Shown here: positions 6,978-16,242 of the stretch, in pieces
Layout of the letters: every line of letters begins with the position of its first letter
Numbering within the stretch: position 1 is the stretch's first letter
Assembly (NCBI GenBank): GCA_016782865.1
Contig: JADHXR010000069.1
Span: 1 to 38,829 of the forward strand
Length of the DNA stretch: 38,829 nt
From: Phycisphaerae bacterium
Lineage (GTDB): Bacteria > Planctomycetota > Phycisphaerae > Sedimentisphaerales > Anaerobacaceae
Direction of reading: 5' to 3'
Program-made: the position numbers and the translations under genes
The notes under the pieces: generated by a model
Databases searched by the model: none
The model's input: only the letters and a program-made list of their open reading frames with translations
Told to the model about the DNA's origin: nothing

Positions 6978-9105
6978 CACAATGTATCACCTGGATGCGC
7001 TTGGCTCGGCAAGGGCGTTTGTGGCCGCGTTGTTGATCGGAGTTGCCTTCGGCTTCTTCCTGGAACGTGCCGGATTCGGATCGAGCAGAAAACTAGCCGG
7101 GGTCTTCTACTTCAGCGATATGTCTGTGATAAAAGTGATGTTTACGGCGGTCGTAACGGCGCTGCTGGGCCTGAGTATATGCGTGGCATGCGGGTGGGTG
7201 TCAATGGACGCGATTTACCTGATGCCCACAGTCTACGGTGCTCATATCATCGGAGGGCTTATCTTCGGTGTGGGTTTCGTTATGGGAGGCTGGTGCCCTG
7301 GAACGGCGGCGGCCGGACTGGCGTCTGGCAAGATGGATGCATTCGTTTTTCTGTGCGGCGCGGTCGCAGGTTCAGCACTTTTCAATGAGACGTTTGCCTT
7401 CGTTGGACCTCTATACCGAGCGGGCGACAGAGGCATAGTCTTTGTCTATGACAGTCTGGGCATGAGCCGAATCGGTTTCACATTGCTCTTGAGCATTGCG
7501 GCGGTGTTGGTGTTCTGGGGGTGCGAGTGGATTGAGAACAGAAGAAGGAAGGAACCGATGTCTCGCCGTGACAATTCCGTGCTTAAGGTTGTGAGTGTGG
7601 TACTTCCGGCCCTTGCCGTACTGGTGGCCGCCATTGGGACTGATGCTAACGGTCAAGCGGCCATCGTTTCTGCGGGGGCAATTACTAGCATTGCGGCCGA
7701 GATGCAGCTTCTCGATGCGGTCGAACAGGCTCAGGACCACATTGAGCCCGAAGATCTTGCCGACCGATTGGTGACCGGGGAGCCGGGATTGGTCGTCGTT
7801 GACATCCGGCCTCCCCAGGAATATGCACATTTTCATATCCGTGGGGCGATAAACGTCACCATGAAGGACATCTATGGGAATCTGATGCCTTACAAGAATA
7901 TCGGGACTATTGTTCTATACTCGAATGGCATGACACATCCGGTTCAGGTAAGGGATTCTCTCTATCGAATGGGATTTCTCAATGCCTACATACTGACTGA
8001 CGGATTGGACGGATTCATACAGCGTTGTCTAACGCCCGTCTCATTGCGTGGTGAACCTGTACCCCAGGCCACAGCGGACCAAATCAGGCTCTGGCGGAGC
8101 TATTTTCTGAGTTCCGAGGACTCAAAGCCCTCAGAGGTGACAAAAGTTAGTGACGAACTGACCTGGCTCGTCAGCACCGAATGGCTTGAGAAGCACCTGG
8201 CCGACGGGAACGTCAAAGTGATCGATCTGCGATCTCAGCCGGAGTACAATTCCGGCCATATTGCCGGCTCTTTGGCTCTCGCTGCTGAGAATCTTAGAAC
8301 CAATTCCAATGGGGTCGGTTCCATGCTCCAGCCTGTTGATATGCTGGCCCGCCACGTTTCGCTGATGGGTATCCGGCCAGAGGAGACGGTTGTCTTTGTC
8401 CACGGTGACAAAATTCACGATGCCACACTGGCCGGCATGGCGATGGAGCGCATCGGCCACGAACAATACGCGATTTTGACTGGCGGCTTTGAACAGTGGA
8501 AAACCGACGGCAGGCCCCTGACAACAGCACTGCCCGGATCTTCAGCATCCTCGTATCCTGTGATTCCCGACGCGGACAACTTCACTGTGGACTACAAGAG
8601 AGTTCTTCAACACGTTCAGAAGAAGAGCGCCGTGATTATCGATGTACGACCGGCGGACTACTATATGGGAGCCAAATCAGACGAGGCCCGTGCAGGCCAT
8701 ATCCCGGGAGCAATCAACCGTGCGTATACAGAGGATATCCAGAAGACTGGTGATATCCAGCAGTTAAAGTCGGTAGACGAACTCGAAAAGGCATATAGTC
8801 TAATTATCCCCTCAAAGGACACAGTAGTTGTGGTCCACTGTCGTACAGGTCATCAGGCCAGTCAGACATTCTTCGTTCTTAAACACCTCCTGGGGTATAG
8901 ACGCCTTTGCTGGTACGATGCAGGCTGGGCTGAGTGGGCTGCTCGAACTGATTTGCCGATCGAAGGTGCGCCTCTGGCCAAGAAACAGTCTTTCTTATTG
9001 CTGAGGAAGGATGCCCTCTTGAGGACTTTGCCAAGAACTCGAGGCTTGCAACCCAGAAGCAGCCATTTTCTCATGAATAGGTTGATATTCTTAGTAGGAG
9101 TCTGA
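6970..9105 (+). CDS. YeeE/YedE transporter second half fused to three rhodanese domains
   Basis: This 711-residue protein begins as the second YeeE/YedE half: membrane segments over about residues 1-190 with GFGSSRKLAGVFYF and GGWCPGTAAAGLASGK (Cys109, the expected transport cysteine). Near residue 197 (MSRRDNSV...) comes a signal-peptide-like hydrophobic stretch, and then three rhodanese domains. The first two lack the active Cys (LYSNGMTH and VHGDKIHD at the loop), while the third has a proper loop, HCRTGHQAS, with Cys624. An internal ATG at 7558 has a good AAGGAAGG upstream, so the rhodanese part could once have been, or still be, made as a separate exported protein. The fusion would place sulfurtransferase domains at the transporter, plausibly to load or receive sulfane sulfur. 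The last 40 residues are basic and unlike rhodanese. Confidence 0.88.
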   Translation: MISTMYHLDALGSARAFVAALLIGVAFGFFLERAGFGSSRKLAGVFYFSDMSVIKVMFTAVVTALLGLSICVACGWVSMDAIYLMPTVYGAHIIGGLIFGVGFVMGGWCPGTAAAGLASGKMDAFVFLCGAVAGSALFNETFAFVGPLYRAGDRGIVFVYDSLGMSRIGFTLLLSIAAVLVFWGCEWIENRRRKEPMSRRDNSVLKVVSVVLPALAVLVAAIGTDANGQAAIVSAGAITSIAAEMQLLDAVEQAQDHIEPEDLADRLVTGEPGLVVVDIRPPQEYAHFHIRGAINVTMKDIYGNLMPYKNIGTIVLYSNGMTHPVQVRDSLYRMGFLNAYILTDGLDGFIQRCLTPVSLRGEPVPQATADQIRLWRSYFLSSEDSKPSEVTKVSDELTWLVSTEWLEKHLADGNVKVIDLRSQPEYNSGHIAGSLALAAENLRTNSNGVGSMLQPVDMLARHVSLMGIRPEETVVFVHGDKIHDATLAGMAMERIGHEQYAILTGGFEQWKTDGRPLTTALPGSSASSYPVIPDADNFTVDYKRVLQHVQKKSAVIIDVRPADYYMGAKSDEARAGHIPGAINRAYTEDIQKTGDIQQLKSVDELEKAYSLIIPSKDTVVVVHCRTGHQASQTFFVLKHLLGYRRLCWYDAGWAEWAARTDLPIEGAPLAKKQSFLLLRKDALLRTLPRTRGLQPRSSHFLMNRLIFLVGV

Positions 9106-9108
9106 AAG

Positions 9109-10197
9109 ATGAGCTGGTCACTTAATATTGGCAAGATATTCGGTATCCGTTTTCGAATCCACGTGACATTTCTTCTGCTTGTTTTGTTCATATTCGCTTC
9201 CGTCGCGAACCAGCACGGATTTCAAAGGGGTTTATTGGCCGCTTTGTTCATATGCGCCGTGTTTGCCTGTGTGCTCATCCACGAGATCGGCCACAGCCTC
9301 ATAGCACGCCGCTTCGGCAAAGAGGCCAAGAGCATCACGCTTCTGCCGATTGGGGGGGTAGCGACAATAGAAGAGATGCCTGAGAAACCAACCCAGGAGA
9401 TTGCCATGTCTTTGGTCGGGCCGTTGATCAATCTGGCCATTGCCGCAATTCTCTATGTAATCGTGGGTCGCTGGACCGGAATAAGCGTCCCGACCGTGCA
9501 GCCGGACTCCTCTCGTTCCTTTCTTGCCGGTCTGATCGGCATTAATATCGTGCTGGCGATTTTCAATCTGATCCCGGCGTTTCCCATGGATGGCGGAAGA
9601 GTACTCCGGGGTCTATTGGCCATGACAATGGACTACGTCACAGCAACTTCGATTGCGGTGGCAGTGGGCCAAATCCTGGCCATGCTGTTCATCTTCTATG
9701 GCGTTTTCTACAATTGGTGGATCGCCATCATCGGGCTGTTTCTGTACATCGGGGCCGGCGGGGAGAAACAGCAGGTGATACTGAAATCTGTGCTACATGA
9801 GGTGGCCGCCAGTGAAGCGATGACGACGACTTTCAGGACGCTGCGACCCGATGAACCGATCTCCAGGGCGTTGGAGCATTTCTATCATGGCTGTCAGGAT
9901 GACTTTCCGGTGGTTGGCGAAGCGGGGATTGAAGGAATCCTCACACGCGACCGCATATTGGCGGCCATCCATGACAGAGGTGTGAACGTTCCGGTGTCGG
10001 AGATTATGGATAGGGATTTCTCCTCGGTTACCCCTCGAGCCCCTCTGGATGAGATATACAGAAAGTCTTTGGCTGGCGGCAAAACGGCTGTGGCCGTAAT
10101 TGATGACAACACCGTCAAAGGAATGCTATGCCTGGACGGGATTAGCCGGTTCCTCGCTGTGCGGGCGGCCTTGAGCCATCCCGGATCGCGCGTCTGA
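9109..10197 (+). CDS. site-2 protease (M50 family) with C-terminal CBS pair
   Basis: The 362-residue protein has about six membrane segments and both catalytic motifs of the intramembrane zinc metalloprotease family: HEIGH (residues 58-62) and NLIPAFPMDGGR (Asp161). Two CBS modules follow in the cytoplasmic tail (about 235-350, with EAMTTTFRTL, FPVVGEAGIEGILTRD and SEIMDRDF). This is the usual SpoIVFB/Rip-type layout, in which CBS domains sense a nucleotide or energy state. Such proteases cut membrane-bound regulators. It starts three bases after the rhodanese fusion gene, so it belongs to the same transcript, but no obvious anti-sigma substrate is encoded beside it. Confidence 0.93.
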   Translation: MSWSLNIGKIFGIRFRIHVTFLLLVLFIFASVANQHGFQRGLLAALFICAVFACVLIHEIGHSLIARRFGKEAKSITLLPIGGVATIEEMPEKPTQEIAMSLVGPLINLAIAAILYVIVGRWTGISVPTVQPDSSRSFLAGLIGINIVLAIFNLIPAFPMDGGRVLRGLLAMTMDYVTATSIAVAVGQILAMLFIFYGVFYNWWIAIIGLFLYIGAGGEKQQVILKSVLHEVAASEAMTTTFRTLRPDEPISRALEHFYHGCQDDFPVVGEAGIEGILTRDRILAAIHDRGVNVPVSEIMDRDFSSVTPRAPLDEIYRKSLAGGKTAVAVIDDNTVKGMLCLDGISRFLAVRAALSHPGSRV

Positions 10198-10198
10198 C

Positions 10199-10384
10199 AT
10201 GTGCTTTCTTTGGAGAAACAGAAAAGTGAGAATACTGATCGGAATGTTTATTGGTGCCGCTGCTGGTTTTGCTATCGGCTACTTCGGAAAGTGTGCTTCC
10301 GGCACGTGCCCTCTCACCTCGAATCCAGTCATCAGTGCACTAATCGGGGCGATGTTCGGAGCGCTGCTCGCGGCCGGGTTGTGA
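10199..10384 (+). CDS. small two-helix membrane protein (DUF6132-like)
   Basis: A 61-residue protein with two hydrophobic glycine-rich helices joined by GKCASGTCPLTSNP. That loop, with two cysteines and a TSNP turn, resembles the DUF6132 group of tiny membrane proteins, which as I recall often sit near rhodanese or YeeE/YedE genes. The role is unknown; the cysteine pair and the position at the end of the sulfur operon suggest a link to thiol or sulfane-sulfur handling. The start follows the upstream stop by one base. A GTG at 10226 is an alternative start. Confidence 0.7.
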   Translation: MCFLWRNRKVRILIGMFIGAAAGFAIGYFGKCASGTCPLTSNPVISALIGAMFGALLAAGL

Positions 10385-10503
10385 AAGGAGGAAAGAAGCG
10401 ACGTCATTGATACTGCACGTTCTTTCGATTGGCATAGCGCACAGCATGCAAGAAAGACAGTCCTTGTCCGATGTGTATAGCGTTCCGTCTTTGCCGAAAA
10501 ATC

Positions 10504-13029
10504 ATGACAGACAATGAGAAAGAGCCAATCTGGAGTCTATCGACCGGCGAAATACTCAAACTGGTGTCTTCTTCGAACGAAGGGTTGAATACCGAAGAAT
10601 GTGTACGGCGTCAGACCCGGTATGGACACAACGCCCTGGCACCCGCTGAGCGGGCGGAGGCATTGCGCGTCCTTCTCAAGCAGTTCAAGAGTCCGCTCAT
10701 CCTCATCCTTATTATCACGGCTATCCTGTCGTTTGTCTTGCACGACCCGACCAATGCCGTGATCATTCTCGTGATCATACTGGTCAGTGGAGGGCTGAGT
10801 TTCTGGCAGGAATACAGGGCTTCCAGCGCAGTCAAGGGGCTGCTGCAGATGCTGCGGCCCAAGACAAGGGTGATTAGGGATAACAACGAAAAGGAGATAC
10901 CGACCTCGGAGATTGTTCCGGGGGATGTTGTTCTTCTTTCTGCAGGGGATAGCATCCCGGCAGACTGTGTTGTGCTCGAAGCCAAAGATCTTTACGTCAA
11001 CGAATCTTCCCTGACCGGCGAGACATATCCTGCGTACAAAAGCCCAGGCGCTGTGGAGGCTGACACACCCCTTTCGAAGCGCACGAACATGCTGTTCACA
11101 GGGACAAATGTGGCCAGCGGCGAGGCAACAGCACTGGTCTTCCAGATCGGCAAGCAGACCGAGTTCGGCAAACTGGCTGAACATCTGAAGATGGGGCACC
11201 CGGAAACCGAATTTGAGCATGGGCTCAGACGGTTCGGCTACTTTCTTATGGAAGTTACGCTTTTTCTGGTCGTAATTATATTTGCCATCAATGTCTATCT
11301 TGATCGGCCTGTAATAGAAGCATTTCTCTTCTCGTTGGCTCTGGCAGTTGGCCTTACACCTCAGTTGCTGCCAAGCATCGTGAGTGTCAATCTTGCCCAC
11401 GGGGCACGGGAAATGGCCAGGAACAAAGTGATTGTCAGGCACCTTCCTTCTATTGAGAACTTCGGCAGTATGAACGTGCTTTGCTGTGACAAGACCGGTA
11501 CGTTGACAGAAGGCGTTGTCGAGCTTAACTCCTATCTGAATGTCGATGGCCAGCAGGATGAGAAAGTGCTGTTCTACGCTTACCTTAATTCCTCATTCGA
11601 GCGAGGCTTTGTAAATCCCATCGACAAAGCCATTCGCAGGCACCGACAGCTTGCCCTCGATGGATACAGAAAGCTTGATGAAGTACCCTATGATTTCCTC
11701 CGGAAACGACTGAGTGTGTTGGTTGCAGGTGATCAGGGCTCATTGATGGTTACAAAAGGTGCTGTCGGCACCGTTCTGGGGATATGCAGTAAGGCAAAGC
11801 GATCTGAATCTTCGTTAGTCGATATGGAAGCTGTCTCTGAACAGGTTTTGGAGCGGTTCAATGGACTGAGTGCGGATGGCTTTCGCTGTCTGGCAGTCGC
11901 ATACAAGCGACTTGATAAGCAATTATCCATCAATATAGCGGACGAGGCGGATATGACGTTTCTTGGCCTGATCACGTTCTTCGACCCTCCAAAGCTGGGC
12001 GTCGCGGACACCATCAGGCATTTGAAAGAGATCGGGGTCTCTTTGAAGGTCATTACCGGTGACAATAGTCAGGTTGCGGCCTACGTCGGTGGACAGTTGG
12101 GATTGAGCGCAGGCAACATGATCACAGGGTCCCAATTACGACAGTTGAATGATGAGGCACTGGTCCGGCGTGTCAATGACGTGGATATCTTCGCCGAGAT
12201 CGAGCCCAACCAAAAGGAGCGTGTTGTCCTTTCCCTGCGCAAGGCCGGCAACGTGACGGGATTTATGGGAGATGGAATTAACGATGCTTCCGCTCTGCAC
12301 GCTGCGGATGTGGGGATTTCGGTCGATCAGGCGGTGCAGGTAGCCAAGGAGGCCGCGGACATCGTGCTCTTGAAGAAGGATTTGGCAGTGCTCCTGGATG
12401 GTGTAAGACTGGGCCGAGTTACCTTCGCCAACACGCTGAAGTATGTGTTCATGGCAACGAGCGCCAATTTCGGAAACATGTTCAGTATGGCCGGCGCTTC
12501 GTTGTTCCTGCCGTTTCTGCCGCTGCTTCCGAAGCAGATTCTCTTTACGAATCTGCTCACGGACCTTCCGGAGATGGCCATTGCCACCGACAGCGTGGAC
12601 CCGGAGACGACTGATCGACCGCGCCGCTGGGATATGGTGCTCATTCGCAGGTTCATGTTGGTATTTGGTTTACTAAGCTCAGTTTTTGACTTCATGACGT
12701 TTGCCTGCCTTCTGCTGTTGCTGCGCGTCACACAGGAGCAATTCCGGACAGGCTGGTTTGTAGAATCTGTTGTCTCGGCGACGCTGATTGTGCTGGTCGT
12801 GCGAACGCGAAGGTCGTTAGCCAAGAGCAGGCCCAGTAAATACGTGCTCGTGGCAACCATGGCAGTAATAACCGCGACCCTACTTCTGCCATTCACCCAT
12901 ATTGGGCAAATCCTCGGTTTTCAGCCTTTGCCGCTTTGGATTCTTGGCATCTTGGCAGTGATTGTGGTGACATACATTGCAGTGGCAGAAATTGTGAAGA
13001 AGATGTTCTATCGTAAGATCAAGTGGTAA
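10504..13029 (+). CDS. mgtA: Mg2+-importing P-type ATPase (P3B, MgtA/MgtB type)
   Basis: An 841-residue P-type ATPase. The order is an N-terminal cation-ATPase domain, LTGET actuator motif, the membrane segment with SLALAVGLTPQLLPSIVSVN (typical of MgtA rather than Ca2+ or heavy-metal pumps), the phosphorylation site DKTGTLT (Asp329), VITGDN, and the hinge MGDGINDA (Asp590 region). Four to six membrane helices follow with NLLTDLPEMAIATD near the fifth. The family imports Mg2+ down its gradient at low external magnesium. ATG 10504 is chosen by homology length; no convincing Shine-Dalgarno precedes it. A strong AAAGGAGGAAAG lies at 10383-10394 without a nearby ATG. I saw no clear Mg2+ riboswitch in the short leader. 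The gene overlaps no neighbour, and mprF starts 41 bases after it. Confidence 0.93.
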   Translation: MTDNEKEPIWSLSTGEILKLVSSSNEGLNTEECVRRQTRYGHNALAPAERAEALRVLLKQFKSPLILILIITAILSFVLHDPTNAVIILVIILVSGGLSFWQEYRASSAVKGLLQMLRPKTRVIRDNNEKEIPTSEIVPGDVVLLSAGDSIPADCVVLEAKDLYVNESSLTGETYPAYKSPGAVEADTPLSKRTNMLFTGTNVASGEATALVFQIGKQTEFGKLAEHLKMGHPETEFEHGLRRFGYFLMEVTLFLVVIIFAINVYLDRPVIEAFLFSLALAVGLTPQLLPSIVSVNLAHGAREMARNKVIVRHLPSIENFGSMNVLCCDKTGTLTEGVVELNSYLNVDGQQDEKVLFYAYLNSSFERGFVNPIDKAIRRHRQLALDGYRKLDEVPYDFLRKRLSVLVAGDQGSLMVTKGAVGTVLGICSKAKRSESSLVDMEAVSEQVLERFNGLSADGFRCLAVAYKRLDKQLSINIADEADMTFLGLITFFDPPKLGVADTIRHLKEIGVSLKVITGDNSQVAAYVGGQLGLSAGNMITGSQLRQLNDEALVRRVNDVDIFAEIEPNQKERVVLSLRKAGNVTGFMGDGINDASALHAADVGISVDQAVQVAKEAADIVLLKKDLAVLLDGVRLGRVTFANTLKYVFMATSANFGNMFSMAGASLFLPFLPLLPKQILFTNLLTDLPEMAIATDSVDPETTDRPRRWDMVLIRRFMLVFGLLSSVFDFMTFACLLLLLRVTQEQFRTGWFVESVVSATLIVLVVRTRRSLAKSRPSKYVLVATMAVITATLLLPFTHIGQILGFQPLPLWILGILAVIVVTYIAVAEIVKKMFYRKIKW

Positions 13030-13070
13030 GATCGAGCAGACCACCATTTCATGTTGGGGACAGGTATTTG

Positions 13071-15620
13071 ATGAAAAGGAGTCTGATTCGCAACGGCGGT
13101 TATCTCATTAGTCTGGCTCTCTTTTCCGTAGCCATGGTTGTCCTGCACTACGAACTCAAACACTATCATGTCCGGGATATTGTCGCCGAGTTAAGACAGA
13201 TCAGACTGGCATTCTTGGGCCTTGCTGTGCTGCTGACCGTTCTCGACTACCTCGTCCTGACTGCCTATGATGCGCTCGCCCTGCGCTATATTCGGCACCG
13301 TCTCGCATACGCCAAGATTGCCGCTGCGTCATTCATCGGCTACGTCTTCAGCCACAATATGACGATTGTGGGCGGTAGTACCGCAAGATACCGCATATAC
13401 TCGGCTCTGGGAGTCTCAGCCGGCGAGGTGGCGCGACTCGTGATCTTTTGTGGCCTGACCTTCTGGCTTGGATTCTTCGCTCTGGGAGGCACCGTCTTTC
13501 TCGTTGGGCACCAGCAGATACCCGAGACTCTACACATACCTTTTACTTCCGCATGGCCTGTCGGGGCAATCTTCCTTGCGGTTGTGTTTTCATATTTGGT
13601 ATTCGTCACGTTCAGAAGACAACCCGTAAAGGTGCATGGGTGGGAACTTGCAGTTCCGTCAATACCGATTTCGGTGGGTCAAATCGCGATGGCCTCACTC
13701 GACTGGCTGCTTGCTTGCGGCGTTCTCTATGCCCTGCTGCCGGCCGCTGTGAAACTCACATATTTCAAGTTTCTTGGTATCTTCATGCTTGCCCAGGCTG
13801 TCGGACTTTTGAGTCATGTTCCTGGCGGACTCGGCGTCTTTGAAACGGTGATCTTATTACTTCTTTCAGATCATGTGGAGAAATCGGCGATTGTCGGCTC
13901 TCTTGTGCTCTATCGGCTCGTTTACTATCTGTTTCCGTTTGCCACGGCCACGGGCCTGTTGGCCGTCCACGAGTTAGCTGCAAAGCGGCACGTTCTTAAG
14001 CGGTTTGGTCTCGTCTTTGAGAAATCAAGCTCTGCAATCATGCCCCATGTTCTGGCGGCAACGAGTTTCATTGCGGGTATCATACTTCTCTTTTCGGGGG
14101 CATTGCCTGCCGCCAGAGATCGGATGTCCTGGCTGAAGAACTTGCTGCCGCTACCCGCAATAGAGATCTCACATTTCTTGGGAAGCCTGGTGGGTGCAGG
14201 GCTGCTTATACTGGCCCGCGGAATCCAGCGCCGCGTCGATGCAGCATACCATCTCACGGTAGTGTTGCTCGGATTGGGAATCGTCTTCTCGGTCTTAAAG
14301 GGATTCGATTATGAAGAGGCAATCATCCTGGCCGTTATGCTGCTACTGTTCTTGCCCTGCCGCAGCGAATTCTACAGAAAGGCATCTCTCATGAGAGAAC
14401 CCTTTACGCTGGGGTGGATTGCACTGGTAGTCGCTGCAGTCATCAGCTCCGTTTGGTTGGGCATTTTCTCCTACAAGCACGTCGAGTATTCCAATCAACT
14501 CTGGTGGCGCTTTGCCGTCAATGGCGAGGCGCCCCGCTTTATGCGTGCGACCATGGGGGCAGCGATCGTGGTTTTGTCTTACGGTATTGCCCGGCTCTTG
14601 TTCCCGAGGGCTGTGGAGCCATCGCCGACTGAACCGGAGACTGTGCGGGCCGTCGAAGACATCGCAAGGCGTTCGCGAAAGACGTACGCCAATCTGGCCC
14701 TGTTGGGCGATAAGTCCCTCCTGATCAGCGAGAGCCGTAATTGCTTCATAATGTATGGCGTCGAAGGACGCAGTTGGATAACCATGGGTGATCCTGTGGG
14801 GCCCAAAGAAGAGTGGGCGTCTCTTCTATGGAGGTACCGCGAGCTCTGTGATCTGCATGATGGCTGGCCGGTGTTCTACCAGATTGAAAGTGATAATCTC
14901 GGGATCTATCTCGATCTTGGGATGACATTCATCAAGCTTGGTGAAGAAGGTCGGGTGCCTCTGAAAGACTTCTCGCTGGAGGGTTCGTCCCGAAAGGGAT
15001 TGCGCCAGGCACACAACAAAATTACAAGAGAGAACTGCGCGTTCAGCGTTGTTCCTCCGGACCAAGTGCCGCCTCTGCTTAATGAGATCAAGCAGATCTC
15101 AGATACCTGGTTGATTGAAAAAGATACCAGAGAAAAGGGATTCTCCCTTGGGTATTTTGAGCCGGAGTACATGAAGAAGCTGCCCATTGCGATTGTTCGC
15201 AGGGAAAAAGACATCATCGCCTTTGCCAACATCTGGCCCGGTGCGAATCATGATGAGCTCTCGATAGACTTGATGCGGCACTTGCCCTCGGCTCCGAACG
15301 GGATTATGGACTATCTCTTCGTCGAACTAATGCTATGGGGCAAACAGCAGGGTTATGGCTGGTTCAGTCTTGGCATGGCCCCAATGTCAGGGCTTGAGGA
15401 CAGAGCGCTTGCGCCGCTCTGGCACAAAGTGGGCACGTTTGTCTTTCGTCACGGCGAGCACTTCTATAATTTCCAGGGCCTGCGGCAATACAAGGAAAAA
15501 TTCGCCCCCGTCTGGCAGCCCAAGTATCTAGCTTGTCGGGGTGGGCTCGTTTTGCCGCGCATCCTGGCCAACGTCGCCACCCTGATCTCGGGTGGACTCA
15601 AAGGTGTGGTCACGAAATGA
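13071..15620 (+). CDS. mprF: MprF-type aminoacyl-phosphatidylglycerol synthase/flippase
   Basis: The 849-residue protein has the two-part MprF layout. The N-terminal 520 or so residues hold about a dozen membrane helices, including GYVFSHNMTIVGGSTARYRIY and LSHVPGGLGVFETVIL, which are family signatures of the flippase part. The C-terminal domain (about 560-840, DUF2156/GNAT fold) contains SWITMGDPVGPKEEW, SSRKGLRQAHNKI and WFSLGMAPMSGL. MprF enzymes transfer an amino acid from charged tRNA to phosphatidylglycerol and flip the product, lowering surface charge and protecting against cationic peptides. Start 13071 is preferred over 13023, which would overlap mgtA. Pairing with an Mg2+ transporter fits a response to low magnesium or cationic stress. 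Which amino acid is used cannot be read from the sequence. Confidence 0.93.
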   Translation: MKRSLIRNGGYLISLALFSVAMVVLHYELKHYHVRDIVAELRQIRLAFLGLAVLLTVLDYLVLTAYDALALRYIRHRLAYAKIAAASFIGYVFSHNMTIVGGSTARYRIYSALGVSAGEVARLVIFCGLTFWLGFFALGGTVFLVGHQQIPETLHIPFTSAWPVGAIFLAVVFSYLVFVTFRRQPVKVHGWELAVPSIPISVGQIAMASLDWLLACGVLYALLPAAVKLTYFKFLGIFMLAQAVGLLSHVPGGLGVFETVILLLLSDHVEKSAIVGSLVLYRLVYYLFPFATATGLLAVHELAAKRHVLKRFGLVFEKSSSAIMPHVLAATSFIAGIILLFSGALPAARDRMSWLKNLLPLPAIEISHFLGSLVGAGLLILARGIQRRVDAAYHLTVVLLGLGIVFSVLKGFDYEEAIILAVMLLLFLPCRSEFYRKASLMREPFTLGWIALVVAAVISSVWLGIFSYKHVEYSNQLWWRFAVNGEAPRFMRATMGAAIVVLSYGIARLLFPRAVEPSPTEPETVRAVEDIARRSRKTYANLALLGDKSLLISESRNCFIMYGVEGRSWITMGDPVGPKEEWASLLWRYRELCDLHDGWPVFYQIESDNLGIYLDLGMTFIKLGEEGRVPLKDFSLEGSSRKGLRQAHNKITRENCAFSVVPPDQVPPLLNEIKQISDTWLIEKDTREKGFSLGYFEPEYMKKLPIAIVRREKDIIAFANIWPGANHDELSIDLMRHLPSAPNGIMDYLFVELMLWGKQQGYGWFSLGMAPMSGLEDRALAPLWHKVGTFVFRHGEHFYNFQGLRQYKEKFAPVWQPKYLACRGGLVLPRILANVATLISGGLKGVVTK

Positions 15621-16242
15621 TACCGACGGATTATGTCACATAAGGGAAATTGACAATTGTGAAACCAATAACGGCTATGCAATAGGCAGGCTGACTCTTC
15701 TCTGGAGATGATATAGTGCGGGACGATTTAGGGACCACAGAAACGGACTCAACCTCAACAACTCACCTTGCGCGTCTTGTTCGTCAGATCCTTTGGATAC
15801 GCCGGCGAGAGACTTCAGCCGAAGATACGGACCGTCGAATCCAAAGCCCCACATTGAGTCGAGCCTAGGCTCTCTGTGGGCAGGAGAAAGGAAGCATGGT
15901 TGATATTCAAACGCGTTCAGATTCCATCCGAACCCGTCGGCATAAAACGGCTGCCCACTTGGCTCGTCAATTGATAGCCGTGCCGATTCACAGGTTGTCT
16001 GAGCGAAGATTCGCGTTTCTGGGCTATGGCGGTTACGCATTGCATGACTTGGCCCACTTCTGTTAGAGGAACCGATGCTTTGACATGAGCCTGTTTGAAC
16101 AGTAGAATGACCGTACAAATCGCGGCCAAGCAGTAAGAAGAGCAAGGAATGCAAGTCAGGATTGTCCCTGTTGGCACCTTGCAGAATGTGCCCGATCTGA
16201 ACTATGTTCGAGCCTCATAATCTGGAGGTTTGGAGGCGGAAA
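15621..16242 (+). other. gene-poor stretch between mprF and mscS
   Basis: This 620-base stretch holds no gene I recognise. Short frames with plausible ribosome binding sites occur on the plus strand: GTG 15716 (50 codons), ATG 15896 (listed separately) and ATG 16149 (23 codons). A longer minus-strand frame (15675-16154) reads as low-quality protein with many prolines, serines and prematurely mixed composition. I saw no convincing terminator or tRNA. Given the decay seen further right, it may hold gene remnants too worn to identify by eye. Confidence 0.5.
15896..16066 (+). CDS. possible small basic protein, unrecognised
   Basis: A 56-codon frame begins at ATG with two nested Shine-Dalgarno candidates, AGGAG (spacing 9) and AAGGA (spacing 3). 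The product is basic (SIRTRRHKTAAHLARQL...) and ends LHDLAHFC. No family is recognised and the opposite strand is also open here, so the coding strand is uncertain. The ribosome binding site is the main support. Confidence 0.22.
   Translation: MVDIQTRSDSIRTRRHKTAAHLARQLIAVPIHRLSERRFAFLGYGGYALHDLAHFC

Noticed and set aside
10385..10503. Mg2+-sensing leader before mgtA
   Set aside because: The gap is only about 120 bases. I saw no clear stem array or terminator, only an isolated AAAGGAGG.
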